From Natronoplasma sp964602715 (lineage in GTDB: Archaea; Thermoplasmatota; Thermoplasmata; Halarchaeoplasmatales; Halarchaeoplasmataceae): 64,000 bases of DNA. The DNA lies in assembly GCA_964602715.1 (NCBI GenBank), contig CAZRSB010000004.1, positions 1 to 64,000 of the forward strand, given 5' to 3'. Position 1 is the stretch's first letter, and each line of letters begins with the position of its first letter. The position numbers were made by a program, and so were the translations under genes. Below the pieces are notes generated by a model. It made no database searches. It worked only from the letters and a program-made list of their open reading frames with translations, and had not been told where the DNA came from. Positions 26,605-35,499 of the stretch are shown piece by piece.

Positions 26605-26760
26605 CCTTGTAAACATGATCAGGTTTGAATATCCATGGTGCATGTAGAAGAACTAAAAATAATTCTAGATTGCATCGTTGAGTAGTGAAATCCCTCTCTT
26701 TCTTTTTTAGATTCGAGACTTAAACAGATTTAAGTACTATTTCAATATTTTAAAAAGGAT

Positions 26761-27699
26761 ATGAGTGGTACACCCAAGATACAGGCCCGAAATCTGCTGG
26801 TTAGATATGGTGATGTGATCGCCCTGGATTCCTTCACTGCTGATATACCAGAAGGTGTAGTTGGTATATTAGGACCCAACGGTGCAGGGAAGACCACTTT
26901 CATAAAGGTACTACTCGGCTTGACTGAATCCCAGCGAGGAACGTACGTCATAAACACAGAAGTACCCCAATCAGAGATACATGATATCATCGGCTTTATG
27001 CCTGAGAACGAGTGCCTCAAAGGCAGGATGAACGCATTTGAAATGGTTTCGTACATGGGCTCTTTATCGGGTATGTCCACGAACCATGCTATACAGAGGG
27101 CACACGAGGTATTGGACTTCGTCGATGTCGGAGAGGAACGTTACAGGGAGATATCATCCTACTCTACAGGCATGAAACAGAGGGTAAAGCTCGCCCAAGC
27201 CATAGTTCACGACCCGGAGATACTGATGCTGGACGAACCCACCAACGGCATGGATCCCGACGGGAGAGAAGAGATGCTCGATCTCATAGAAAAAATAGGT
27301 ATGTTCGGGAAAACCATACTGGTTTCTTCACACCTGCTACACGAAGTTGAGCAGGTCTGCGGATATGCCGCGATAATCAACGAAGGAAAACTGCTGAGAC
27401 AAGGTAACATAAAGGAATTACTACAGTCTGAAGATGGAAGATACCGTATCAAAATCAGGGGCTCTAAGGATTCGATAGATGGATTCGTTAGAGCTCTAAA
27501 GAGGGATCACCATGTGGAGAGTCGTATCGATGAATCAGAGCAGGCGACCTTAGTGGTCAATGGTGTAAACGACAGCAATGAGCTACTAGGCCTAGTGAAA
27601 AGTTCCGGAGTACAGATCAGGTATTATCGTCCCGATATCTTGTCTTTGGAAGATGTGTTCATAGAAACCTTTGAAGGAGGTGAATACATTGGGGATTGA
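26761..27699 (+). CDS. ABC transporter ATP-binding protein (ABC-2 type)
   Basis: A 312-residue nucleotide-binding subunit of an ABC-2 exporter. Walker A is GPNGAGKTT, the signature is SSYSTGMKQRVKLAQA, Walker B is EILMLDEPTNGMDP, and the switch His is in LVSSHLLHE. A C-terminal regulatory domain of about 90 residues follows, as in CcmA/DrrA-type subunits. A TATA-like TTTAAGTA about 25-30 bp upstream suggests a near-leaderless ATG at 26761. It is the first of four overlapping genes (ATPase, permease, ATPase, permease). The G+C is clearly higher than in the neighbours. Confidence 0.92.
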   Translation: MSGTPKIQARNLLVRYGDVIALDSFTADIPEGVVGILGPNGAGKTTFIKVLLGLTESQRGTYVINTEVPQSEIHDIIGFMPENECLKGRMNAFEMVSYMGSLSGMSTNHAIQRAHEVLDFVDVGEERYREISSYSTGMKQRVKLAQAIVHDPEILMLDEPTNGMDPDGREEMLDLIEKIGMFGKTILVSSHLLHEVEQVCGYAAIINEGKLLRQGNIKELLQSEDGRYRIKIRGSKDSIDGFVRALKRDHHVESRIDESEQATLVVNGVNDSNELLGLVKSSGVQIRYYRPDILSLEDVFIETFEGGEYIGD

Positions 27700-28531
27700 C
27701 CCCATCGAATACACACCGTGGCATGGTAAGAGGAGTGGAATGTCACACCGTATATTTATCGTGATCAAAAAGATATTCAATACTAGTGTAAGATCTAAAG
27801 GGGTGATAGTCCTTCTGCTGATAGGAGGCATACTAGTGCATCTGATCCCTATCATCAACGCTGTAATCGTTCCCCAGGAAAAATTGACCGCCGAGATCAT
27901 GGTTCGCGGTTTGCCAACACTAGATCCTTATATGAGAGGGGAATTGTTCTTGATATTCTCCATATTACTCGCCGCCGTGGTGACTTCGGACCTTATATCT
28001 TCAGACTACCAAGATAACTCATTCATCCTTTACTTTTCACGCCCCATAAAACCACCCCTCTACATTATCTCGAAATTGCTGGGAGGGATATCCGTCATAT
28101 CTCTGTTCTGTTTTGTCATGCCTATGGTGTTCTGCATAACAGTGATAAGCACCCAGACGGGATCCGATTACTGGACAAGCTTCAAAGTGATGGGTTTGAC
28201 CGCCTTAGCGGGCTTACTGACAACATCCTTCTTTTCCGTGATGGGATTGATGCTGTCATCCATGACCAAAAGGAAAGCATACGCTGGTGTAGGAACCTTC
28301 GTAGCTTTCTTTGCACCCACACTGATCGCCGATATCTTTTCAGAATTCAACGTTAACTGGAGACTGCTAAGCCCCATAAACGTGTTACATTATACCTACG
28401 ATCTCATCTATGGTTACGATATACCACATAACATCGATACATCACTTTATTATATATCTCTATTCACCTATATTCTTCTACCTCTGGTGATAACTTACAT
28501 CGTGATCCAAAGGAGGGCGTTGGGTAAATGA
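27689..28531 (+). CDS. ABC-2 type permease
   Basis: A 280-residue inner-membrane subunit with six predicted helices. The first is VIVLLLIGGILVHLIPIINAVI, and later ones include LFLIFSILLAAVVTSDLI and YISLFTYILLPLVITYIVI. An ABC-2 pattern follows helix 2 (SSDYQDNSFILYFSRPIKP). The TTG at 27689 is 8 nt after GGAGG (27676-27680) and overlaps the end of the preceding ATPase gene. Starting there gives a 20-residue cytosolic lead (GIDPIEYTPWHGKRSG). It should pair with the ATPase upstream. The cargo is unknown. Confidence 0.88.
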   Translation: MGIDPIEYTPWHGKRSGMSHRIFIVIKKIFNTSVRSKGVIVLLLIGGILVHLIPIINAVIVPQEKLTAEIMVRGLPTLDPYMRGELFLIFSILLAAVVTSDLISSDYQDNSFILYFSRPIKPPLYIISKLLGGISVISLFCFVMPMVFCITVISTQTGSDYWTSFKVMGLTALAGLLTTSFFSVMGLMLSSMTKRKAYAGVGTFVAFFAPTLIADIFSEFNVNWRLLSPINVLHYTYDLIYGYDIPHNIDTSLYYISLFTYILLPLVITYIVIQRRALGK

Positions 28532-29454
28532 ACCTTATCAAAGCCGATAAACTATCAAAATGGTACGGTGAAGTCATAGGATTGAATTCGTTCAGCGTGG
28601 ATATCAGACCAGGTATAACCGGTATCGTTGGACCGAACGGTGCCGGGAAGAGTACGCTTTTCAAGATGATGATAGGTATGATCAGGCCCAGCCAGGGTGA
28701 TTTACTGGTCATGGGTCAGAGACCGTGGCTTAATTCAGAATTATCCTCAAAGATAGGTTTTTGCCCCGACTACGATAACCTTCCAGACGAGGCCACCGGG
28801 CGTGAATTTTTACGATTGACCGGTGGGCTCCAGGGCATGCGAGGAAGAAGGTTGGATGGAAGGATCGATGAGGTTTCAGAGACCGTTGGGATAGGTTATG
28901 CTTTGGGTAGGAAGATCGCCGGTTACAGCAAGGGCATGAGACAGAGGATAAAGATCGCCGGTGCTATAATACACGATCCGGATATCTTACTGCTGGATGA
29001 ACCGCTCAGTGGTGCCGACCCCCAGGCAAGAAAGGCGTTGATCGATGTGATCAAGGGTCTGCATGAAGAAAAGGGACATCATGTGATAGTGAGTTCTCAT
29101 GTGCTCTTCGAAGTGGAGCGCATGACAAGCGATGTAATTTTGGTTTACAAAGGAAGAGCGGTAGCCTCGGGACACATCTCACAGATAAGGAACTTGATAG
29201 ACAAGCATCCACATAACATTATCATCAAGGGTGAAGGTATGGTAGAGCTTGGTAAGAGGCTACTAGAAAGGGATTATACGGTATCGGTGGGTTTCGACGG
29301 AGGTAAAGATCGGTTGAAGGTGGAAGTGAAAAAACCTGACGAGTTCTTTGACGAGGTGCCAGAGATGGTGCTAGAGGCCGGAGGAAAATTGGATGAGATG
29401 TACAGCATGGACGACAATCTGCAGGCGGTATTCAAATATCTGGTGGGGCGGTAA
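28528..29454 (+). CDS. ABC transporter ATP-binding protein (second)
   Basis: A 308-residue ATPase subunit similar in plan to the one at 26761. Walker A is GPNGAGKSTL, the signature is AGYSKGMRQRIKIAGA, Walker B is ILLLDEPLSGADP, and the switch is IVSSHVLFE. The C-terminal domain ends DDNLQAVFKYLVGR. The ATG overlaps the permease stop in ATGA. The two ATPases are clearly paralogous, so the operon looks like a duplicated ATPase-permease pair, or one exporter with two different subunits of each kind. Confidence 0.92.
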   Translation: MNLIKADKLSKWYGEVIGLNSFSVDIRPGITGIVGPNGAGKSTLFKMMIGMIRPSQGDLLVMGQRPWLNSELSSKIGFCPDYDNLPDEATGREFLRLTGGLQGMRGRRLDGRIDEVSETVGIGYALGRKIAGYSKGMRQRIKIAGAIIHDPDILLLDEPLSGADPQARKALIDVIKGLHEEKGHHVIVSSHVLFEVERMTSDVILVYKGRAVASGHISQIRNLIDKHPHNIIIKGEGMVELGKRLLERDYTVSVGFDGGKDRLKVEVKKPDEFFDEVPEMVLEAGGKLDEMYSMDDNLQAVFKYLVGR

Positions 29455-29455
29455 T

Positions 29456-30202
29456 ATGAACGGTGAGATGACCGCTTTCGTTTCATTGGCCTCCTACAAG
29501 TTCAAAAAAATAGTGCTGAACAAAAGGGTGGTAGCAGCCCTTGTAGTGGCTGTATTCGTGGTCGGTGTCATGGCCTACGCGTCTACTCAGGATGTAGAGC
29601 GGCTAAAAGATGGTACTATTTTGTTGGATATAATGTTCCTAACACTCTTTCTACCGGTACTCGTCATGCTATACAGTACTTCGGTGATACGTGAAGAGAT
29701 AGAGGACAAGAGTATCACTCTTGTGATAGCTTCCCCCATAAAAAGGATCACTGCATATCTCTCTTATTATTCATCTCTACTGCTCGCTCTGGTGCTGATT
29801 ATGGGCGCTATACTCACGGCGGGCTTCCTTTCTTTCTTCATACCGCAGGGTATGGATATGGAAGCCCTCTATCTTTACAGGGATATGCTTTCGCTGCTTC
29901 TTATCGGCTGTGTGGTTTACTCGGCGCTGTTTTTAATGGTGAGCGTTATCATGAAAAGGGCCATCTACTTCGGACTGTTCTACGCTTTCATATGGGAATC
30001 CTTCATCGGCTCCGTGCCCGGCAGGATAGCTGAATTCTCCTTCAGACACTACATAAGGAGTATCGGTGCTGGATGGATCGAGTTCATGGAATTCGGTAAC
30101 GCTGCAGGAGTAGGCAGTTCGTTCATGATTTTGGGTGTAGTCTCCATCATCATGATCGCCGCCGGCGCATTGTTGTTCAGACATAAGGAATATCCTTGTT
30201 GA
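29456..30202 (+). CDS. ABC-2 type permease (second)
   Basis: A 248-residue membrane protein with six predicted helices (VVAALVVAVFVVGVMAY first, SFMILGVVSIIMIAAGALLF last). The motif YSTSVIREEIEDKSITLVIASPIKR is the usual ABC-2 coupling region after helix 2. The open frame begins at 29393, but the ATG at 29456 follows the upstream stop by one base and sits in a G-rich ribosome site (GGTGGGGCGG). It is the last gene of the exporter operon and is followed by an oligo-T stretch. Partner ATPase is probably the gene at 28528. Confidence 0.88.
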   Translation: MNGEMTAFVSLASYKFKKIVLNKRVVAALVVAVFVVGVMAYASTQDVERLKDGTILLDIMFLTLFLPVLVMLYSTSVIREEIEDKSITLVIASPIKRITAYLSYYSSLLLALVLIMGAILTAGFLSFFIPQGMDMEALYLYRDMLSLLLIGCVVYSALFLMVSVIMKRAIYFGLFYAFIWESFIGSVPGRIAEFSFRHYIRSIGAGWIEFMEFGNAAGVGSSFMILGVVSIIMIAAGALLFRHKEYPC

Positions 30203-30212
30203 GATCGAACTC

Positions 30213-30221
30213 TTTTTTTTT
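30213..30221 (+). terminator. Oligo-T terminator of the ABC operon
   Basis: Nine consecutive T 10 nt after the last ABC gene. Archaeal RNA polymerase commonly stops at such U tracts without a hairpin. A weak hairpin GGTGA-TAG-TCACC (30306-30318) followed by a T-rich stretch lies further on. Confidence 0.55.
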
Positions 30222-30382
30222 CTGCGTTGTAAAGATGAGTATTGATGGAGAGTATTGCTCCGTTTTTTTGTCGCAGATGATCAAAAACAACAATATCCTA
30301 GTCTTGGTGATAGTCACCTTTGCTTTTAGTGATAACAATTATCTTCTTACGGGAGAAAGAATCTCCCTGACCGTCGTATGTA

Positions 30383-30889
30383 CTATTTATCTACCAATTC
30401 GTCCGCAGTTATCAGTGGAACAAGTTCTACACCTAGCTCTTTTAACTTTTCTTGAGCGCCCTCTTTTCTATCCACTACTACCAAGACTTTGTTTACCTTT
30501 GCCCCTGCTTCTCTCAACACTTCAACGGTTTCTACAGACGAGCCACCAGTTGTGGTAACGTCTTCAACAACTGTAACTATTTGGCCTTCTTCCAGTTTTC
30601 CTTCGATCCTTCCTCCTGTACCGTGACCTTTGCTTTTTTTACGTACCATCAGAAAAGGTAAGTCCGTTTCTAACGAGAGGGCTGTAGCGAGAGGAACCGC
30701 ACCCAATTCCATACCCGCTATTCTTTTTCCTTCGACGAGAGATGCCATCTCAGTGGCTATCTCTTTTAATACCGCGGGATCAGTGCTAGCCAATTTGATA
30801 TCCACGTAATAACTACTCTTTTTTCCTGAAGTGAGTGTGAACTCACCATACTTTATCGCTCCGCAATCTTCTAACATATTCTTTAACAT
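30383..30889 (-). CDS. pyrE: Orotate phosphoribosyltransferase
   Basis: A 168-residue pyrimidine biosynthesis enzyme: orotate + PRPP to OMP + PPi. The PRPP-binding motif is VVEDVTTTGGSSVETVEVL, the N-terminal FTLTSGKKSSYYVDIK is the orotate/PRPP hood, and LMVRKKSKGHGTGG is the flexible catalytic loop. Its length is typical of short archaeal forms. It starts 4 nt after carS on the minus strand, so it ends a three-gene operon with carS and the creatininase-family gene. A hairpin GGGAGA/TCTCCC (30351-30367) lies just past its stop. Confidence 0.95.
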   Translation of the reverse strand: MLKNMLEDCGAIKYGEFTLTSGKKSSYYVDIKLASTDPAVLKEIATEMASLVEGKRIAGMELGAVPLATALSLETDLPFLMVRKKSKGHGTGGRIEGKLEEGQIVTVVEDVTTTGGSSVETVEVLREAGAKVNKVLVVVDRKEGAQEKLKELGVELVPLITADELVDK

Positions 30890-30893
30890 CTTT

Positions 30894-31436
30894 TCACCAA
30901 GGTTCTTTTTTTAATCCTAGTTTGTAACCAATTATATTAACCCCTCGGTGTAGGAGGGGTAATACGAGCATTATAATGATAGTCCCTAAAATACCTGGAA
31001 AGTCAAAATAGGTATCAGCGAACCATCCACGACTTACGATAAAAGTTAGTATGAAAGCTCCAACGACAAAATCGTATTGGTCGATAATAGGGGATTTTGC
31101 TCCTCTTTTTTTACCTATCCTTCTCTTGATGAAACTACCTCCTATGTCACCTAACAAGGCTCCAAAGGACAGAGAGAGTATAGGAATCAAGCCCATTGGT
31201 AGGGCTGGATATAATGAAATAAAAGGTCTTAAAAGGAGATAAAGTACCATGCCTACCATGGCGGCGGAAAAGCCTCCACCGAAGAGCCCTCTCCACGTTT
31301 TACCATCACCGAGGATTCTTTTTCCTTTCAGTTTTTTACCGCCATCTATCGGAGGGCCTCCTCCAAAAACTACGGCAAGAGAATTGGCAACCAAAGCTGG
31401 TACAAAAGCCAAAATAGTTATCAATATTTGCAGCAT
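30894..31436 (-). CDS. carS: CDP-archaeol synthase
   Basis: A 180-residue integral membrane enzyme (CarS, formerly DUF46) that joins CTP and unsaturated archaetidic acid (2,3-digeranylgeranylglyceryl phosphate) to CDP-archaeol in archaeal lipid synthesis. The hallmark segments are PPIDGGKKLKGKRILGDGKTWRG, FGALLGDIGGSFIKRRIGKKRGA and PIIDQYDFVVGAF, with about five membrane helices around them. It shows that the organism makes ether lipids. Short gaps to pyrE (4 nt) and to the creatininase-family gene (12 nt) indicate one operon. Confidence 0.95.
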   Translation of the reverse strand: MLQILITILAFVPALVANSLAVVFGGGPPIDGGKKLKGKRILGDGKTWRGLFGGGFSAAMVGMVLYLLLRPFISLYPALPMGLIPILSLSFGALLGDIGGSFIKRRIGKKRGAKSPIIDQYDFVVGAFILTFIVSRGWFADTYFDFPGILGTIIIMLVLPLLHRGVNIIGYKLGLKKEPW

Positions 31437-31448
31437 TTTTTCACTTAT

Positions 31449-32240
31449 TCACCTCAAGTCAGTTTCCAGATCTAATACAGTTTCCAGTCTTTCTTTCAAC
31501 TCTTTTACTCCGATCTCCCATAATTTTTCACCTTTTTCCTTATCAGCCTCCGTCGCATCACCGATAATTCCTGTAGGGCTAATCTCATATACTTTCCAAG
31601 TATAATCCAATCTAGTTTTGTTGTCAAACTCCACCTTTGTATCTGGAAAATCATGTTCTTTATCGGGGATAGTTCTTTCGTCTACTAAATCGTTTCTTAA
31701 AGCTAAAGATAAAGATGTCTCAACCTCTCCAGCGTGAGCATCATTATCGCATTTTATAATTTTCTCCCCTACGTGTTCCATACTTTCCATAGAATCATAA
31801 TAAACGATCATCCCTGTCTCTTTTTTTAATTCTCTAGCAGCATTTTCTATGGGTGCCAGACTTTCAATGTGTCCACTATAAATGTACAGACTTCGAAAAC
31901 CGTGTTGGATTATCGAACGTCCTATATCAATGATAATCTCTTCAAGTATGTTGGAACTCAAAGTTACGGTCCCCGGAAAGGTCATGTGACGTTCGCTCAC
32001 ACCATAGGGGATTGTGGGTAAGATAGGAGGTTTTTCTGAATCAAGCTTTTTAACTGCTTCTTTCACCATATGTTTTGCTATAAAACTATCTGTATCAAGA
32101 GGGAGATGAGGACCATGCTGCTCTAAACTTCCGATAGGTAATATCGCTAAATCCACCAACTCAGAGCGCTGTTCTAACTCCCAACGATTCATTTTAGACC
32201 ATTCAATTTTCTCGTTCATATACTCCTTATTCCTTACCAT
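31449..32240 (-). CDS. Creatininase / FAPy deformylase (ArfB-like) family protein
   Basis: A 263-residue metal amidohydrolase. The metal ligands Glu, His and Asp lie in GSLEQHGPHLPLDTD, and AHAGEVETSLSL supplies the other Glu. The canonical NGHGGN loop reads SGHIES here. In archaea this family includes ArfB, which removes formyl from the FAPy nucleotide in riboflavin/F420 synthesis, and that is my best guess; creatininase itself is less likely. The start could be the ATG at 32240 or the one at 32219, which has AAGGAG close by. It leads the operon with carS and pyrE and is divergent from the UPF0248 gene. Confidence 0.8.
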   Translation of the reverse strand: MVRNKEYMNEKIEWSKMNRWELEQRSELVDLAILPIGSLEQHGPHLPLDTDSFIAKHMVKEAVKKLDSEKPPILPTIPYGVSERHMTFPGTVTLSSNILEEIIIDIGRSIIQHGFRSLYIYSGHIESLAPIENAARELKKETGMIVYYDSMESMEHVGEKIIKCDNDAHAGEVETSLSLALRNDLVDERTIPDKEHDFPDTKVEFDNKTRLDYTWKVYEISPTGIIGDATEADKEKGEKLWEIGVKELKERLETVLDLETDLR

Positions 32241-32308
32241 TTTTTATTTTTTTGCCCCACCATCGCATCGAGGAAAATATTTTATTTTATATTCTCAATC
32301 TGTGAAAT

Positions 32309-32548
32309 ATGGAAAGTGTAAGGGACATATTGAATGAAATTAAATGGAGATTCAATAAATCTCTAAAAGATACTGAGATATATTATATACATCGTGGTGC
32401 TCCAGGAGATTTTAAAACAATCAAAGGTGATGAAATATCAGATCTCGGTAGATCATTCATCACATGTGGGGAGGGTCATATACCTTACCATCGTGTATTC
32501 AAGATAGAATATGAGGAGGAAGTGATATTCGAAAGAGAAAAAAGATAG
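32309..32548 (+). CDS. UPF0248 (DUF504) family protein
   Basis: A 79-residue protein of the UPF0248/DUF504 family (PF04457, MJ1316-type). The pattern VRDILNEIKWRF, then IYYIHRGAPGDFKTIKGDEI and HIPYHRVFKIEY, is diagnostic. The domain has been proposed to recognise RNA ends and occurs mostly alone in archaea. TTTTATATT (32285-32293) lies about 20-25 bp before the ATG, so the transcript is leaderless. It converges on the translin gene (6 nt between stop codons). Confidence 0.88.
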   Translation: MESVRDILNEIKWRFNKSLKDTEIYYIHRGAPGDFKTIKGDEISDLGRSFITCGEGHIPYHRVFKIEYEEEVIFEREKR

Positions 32549-32554
32549 AGGTTT

Positions 32555-33190
32555 TTACTCTAATTTCTTTTCTAGATCTTCTATCTTTTCTCTTAGCCTT
32601 TCATTTCTTATCGAATTTGCTATATCTCCTCTTGTTTTCTCGACTAGATTTCTAGACATATCTTTTTTATTCTTTATAGGAACGATAGCGTTAGGATATT
32701 CTAGTTCCATCAACATATTTTTTATATCTTCCATTTTAAGATGTAGATCCCTCGCCTTTTCTAAGTTATCGTTAGTCAATTCATCTAAAACCATTCTCCT
32801 CAACTCACCGACCACATCTGCTAATCCCAATACATAAGAAGCTGAGGTTATATCCAATTCGTCGGGAGATTTGGGCTTTACACCTTCGGATAAGGACCAT
32901 AATATATGTGCCTCAGCAAATTCTTGAAAACCGTTTCTGAGAAATCCAGCATAATATAGCTCAGGATGCTCTTCCACTACGCCCTTAATCTTTGATACTT
33001 CTTCCATCGCTTCATGTAATTCCGGTTTGCAGTTGTTACCTCTATGGATGTCTTGTATTATCTTTTTAGAGATCCTCCGAATCGCACGAGATGACTTCAT
33101 CACAAGTTCCCTGACTGTATCTTTATCATCCAATTCATCATCGATATCCTCTACTATTTTTTCTAAAGATTCTATTTCACTCATCGCCAT
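32555..33190 (-). CDS. Translin family protein
   Basis: A 211-residue all-helical protein of the archaeal translin family, octamer-forming RNA/DNA-binding proteins with possible RNase activity. The signature SYVLGLADVVGELRRMVLDEL and the preceding FLRNGFQEFAEAHILWSL match translin. The end is a basic/acidic coiled tail. A TTG at 33193 is in frame, but GGAG lies 7 nt before the ATG at 33190, which overlaps the purD stop codon by one base. It is translated from the purD mRNA. The role in RNA metabolism is inferred from the family. Confidence 0.87.
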   Translation of the reverse strand: MAMSEIESLEKIVEDIDDELDDKDTVRELVMKSSRAIRRISKKIIQDIHRGNNCKPELHEAMEEVSKIKGVVEEHPELYYAGFLRNGFQEFAEAHILWSLSEGVKPKSPDELDITSASYVLGLADVVGELRRMVLDELTNDNLEKARDLHLKMEDIKNMLMELEYPNAIVPIKNKKDMSRNLVEKTRGDIANSIRNERLREKIEDLEKKLE

Positions 33191-34521
33191 CAATCTTCTC
33201 CCCTGATCTTTTTCATATTTTCAATCTTACGTTGAATACTCTCGGATTTACCTATGTCATGTCGCATCTGTATTTTATCGCCTTCTACGTGTCCTAAAGC
33301 ACGTTCACTTACTTTCTCCGCATCTTCAAGTTTCTCAGAATATCCCACTACAGCTAAAGACCTAGAAGTAGTAGTGTATATATTACCATCTTTTTCATCA
33401 ACAGAAGCATAATACAACCGAGCTCCCTCATTAAGAATGGCTTTTTCATTGACTTCAACTTTATTTCCTCCTTTTGGATCCACTCCGTAACCTTCTGGGA
33501 CCACATACTTGCACACACTGCTCTTATTTTCAAAAGAAATATCTAACCCAGATATGTCTTTTTTTGCCATTTTTTCACATATCTCCACATAATCAGATTT
33601 CAAAAGTGGCAAGACATTCATAACTTCGGGATCACCCCATCGACAGTTAAATTCTACTATCTTTGGACCATCTGCTGTGAGCATGAACTGCCCATAAAGC
33701 ACTCCTTTGTAGAGGACACCTTCTTTCCTCATCGCTTCTAACGTTTCTTTTATGATCTTAGTGCTCTCATCATATAAATCCTGATCAACGAAGGGTAATA
33801 ATCCATCTGATTGGGAATAGGATCCCATACCACCTGTATTAGGTCCCTCATCACCTTCAAATAATCTTTTATGGTCCTGAACGAGAGGCGTAGGAATCAC
33901 ATTTTTACCATCAGTAAATACCTGCAAAGTATATTCTTCACCGACCAGTTTGTCTTCTAGCACAACTCTCGGTTTTCCCCAGATATTATCCTCTAATATT
34001 TTTTCACAATATTCTATGACTTCCCTTTTATTTTGCAAATGTTCACCCATCACTTTCACTCCTTTCCCACCTGTGAGTCCAACGGGTTTAACTGCGAGAT
34101 CGCCCTCATAATGAGTAAGAAAGTCTTCGATATCCTTCATGTTTTCAAAAACTTTGTATTCTACTCTACCAGGCAACTCATATTTTCTTTGAAGATCTCT
34201 CATAAATTCTTTGGAAGTCTCTATCTTAGCAGCTTCTTTATTGGGACTAGCACATTTGATCCCTTTTTCTTCTAAGACATCGACTATGCCCTCTTTGAGG
34301 GGTAATTCAGGTCCGATGACCGCCATATCGATTTCTTTTTCTTTTGCCCATGACGCTATCTTTTCTACCTCAGACCCGCTCTCAAGTAAATATTCTTCAG
34401 CTAAACTTGCTATTCCTGGATTTTTATTACTCATAGCTGCGAATATGTCTGCTCCATCGTCTGATAAAGCTTTAGCTATCGTGTGTTCTCTAGCTCCTCC
34501 ACCAACAGTCAATACATTCAT
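33190..34521 (-). CDS. purD: Phosphoribosylamine-glycine ligase
   Basis: A 443-residue ATP-grasp enzyme of purine synthesis: phosphoribosylamine + glycine + ATP to GAR. The start MNVLTVGGGAREHTIAKAL is the family N-terminus, so I use the ATG at 34521 rather than the frame opening at 34587, which overlaps the upstream gene. ATP-grasp landmarks are VKPVGLTGGKGVKVMG, NTGGMGSYSQSDG and VEFNCRWGDPEV. It lies downstream of the PRC-barrel gene and is coupled to translin at its end. Confidence 0.94.
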   Translation of the reverse strand: MNVLTVGGGAREHTIAKALSDDGADIFAAMSNKNPGIASLAEEYLLESGSEVEKIASWAKEKEIDMAVIGPELPLKEGIVDVLEEKGIKCASPNKEAAKIETSKEFMRDLQRKYELPGRVEYKVFENMKDIEDFLTHYEGDLAVKPVGLTGGKGVKVMGEHLQNKREVIEYCEKILEDNIWGKPRVVLEDKLVGEEYTLQVFTDGKNVIPTPLVQDHKRLFEGDEGPNTGGMGSYSQSDGLLPFVDQDLYDESTKIIKETLEAMRKEGVLYKGVLYGQFMLTADGPKIVEFNCRWGDPEVMNVLPLLKSDYVEICEKMAKKDISGLDISFENKSSVCKYVVPEGYGVDPKGGNKVEVNEKAILNEGARLYYASVDEKDGNIYTTTSRSLAVVGYSEKLEDAEKVSERALGHVEGDKIQMRHDIGKSESIQRKIENMKKIRGED

Positions 34522-34579
34522 GCTATCGCCGCCTATAATAAACTCATAGAATATAAGGTTTAGTTTTCGTAAATTCAGC

Positions 34580-35188
34580 TTAGTCAATATATTCTTCTTT
34601 TGTCTTTTTTACCCTGACACAATCTTTTCCTACATCGATCACTTCGTCAGCTTCTATGTATATATTTTCTTTATTCATTTCTATCCTCGCAGCCAACTCT
34701 TCTTCATCAAAAGTGGTAGGAAGTGTAACACTCATATCTTCGAAGGAGAGCATAGGAACGGCAAAAGAGTCCAGATCTCGCTCTTCTTTATCTTTAGTAC
34801 GAATAACCTTGGTTTCAACTCTGATATATTCTAAACTGCCGTCTTTGTTTTTTCCGGCTTCCGTTACTTTGCCTACATTTTCTCCTTCTATATCGATCAC
34901 TTTAAACCCGACTAGATTTTTAGCTGGACTGATCCACAAATAAATTGCTTTAGAAGTGATCTTTTCTATGTACTTCAAGTTGATCCTCATATACTCCCCA
35001 AACAGACCTTTATGTATTATCAGTCTAGTGGGATTCAATGTACTTTTATTTATTTCAACATCATCTACATGTCCAAAGGGTTCACCATCAGAATCGTAAA
35101 CCTTCATTCCTTTTATTTCATTGAATGTAGTTCGTCCTTCTGAAGAAGCTTTCAATTTATCATCCTGATTATTATTTCCCATGCCCAT
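34580..35188 (-). CDS. Double PRC-barrel domain protein
   Basis: A 202-residue protein with two PRC-barrel-like repeats. The first (EIKGMKVYDSDGEPFGHVDDVEI) is at about 24-85, the second (NLVGFKVIDIEGENVGKVTEAG) at about 88-160. The barrel is a small beta fold found in RimM and photosynthetic reaction centres; archaeal stand-alone forms have been proposed to bind partner proteins such as CdvB or FtsZ-linked factors. The N-terminal 20 residues are polar and disordered. A TATA-like CTAATTTAATTC about 25 bp upstream supports the leaderless ATG at 35188. It heads the purD-translin transcript. Confidence 0.82.
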   Translation of the reverse strand: MGMGNNNQDDKLKASSEGRTTFNEIKGMKVYDSDGEPFGHVDDVEINKSTLNPTRLIIHKGLFGEYMRINLKYIEKITSKAIYLWISPAKNLVGFKVIDIEGENVGKVTEAGKNKDGSLEYIRVETKVIRTKDKEERDLDSFAVPMLSFEDMSVTLPTTFDEEELAARIEMNKENIYIEADEVIDVGKDCVRVKKTKEEYID

Positions 35189-35499
35189 CGTTTACAGTTA
35201 TTACAAAAGAATTAAATTAGTTTTCCCCCTAATTCCAAATGATCACAAACTATCGATAAAACTATGATTCCTAGCTCCTATTATGCTTAATATAATACTT
35301 TTTATGGTTGAATATCTGAATTTTTAAATTAAAGAATTGAATGATATCAGCAATCAAATTCCCGATATCTTAGGAAAAGTCCACTTTACAAAATGAAAGT
35401 TACGAGCTCCATTATTATTTAGTGAAAGAAACAAAAAGGTAAACCTTGCTGAGATGTAAGGGAAATTAATTTAATATAGTAGTATAGTATGTAACTAGG
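35189..35499. other. Divergent promoter region, no gene
   Basis: About 311 AT-rich bases between two divergent leaderless genes. The left end carries the minus-strand TATA element of the PRC-barrel gene (around 35215). The right end carries TTTAATATA (about 35469-35477), roughly 25-27 bp before the ATG at 35500. I find no RNA gene or conserved hairpin in the middle. Confidence 0.5.

Noticed and set aside
30351..30367. Hairpin GGGAGA/TCTCCC after pyrE as a terminator
   Set aside because: No T tract follows in the minus direction; left as a possible RNA end only.
30196..30558. 120-residue plus-strand frame after the ABC operon
   Set aside because: Its second half is antisense to pyrE and low in complexity (Leu-rich); the oligo-T terminator lies inside its start. 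Not credible as a gene.
96..35385. GAAAAGTCCACT present at 96-107 and 35374-35385
   Set aside because: A single 12-base match between two AT-rich intergenic regions with unrelated flanks; chance is enough to explain it.
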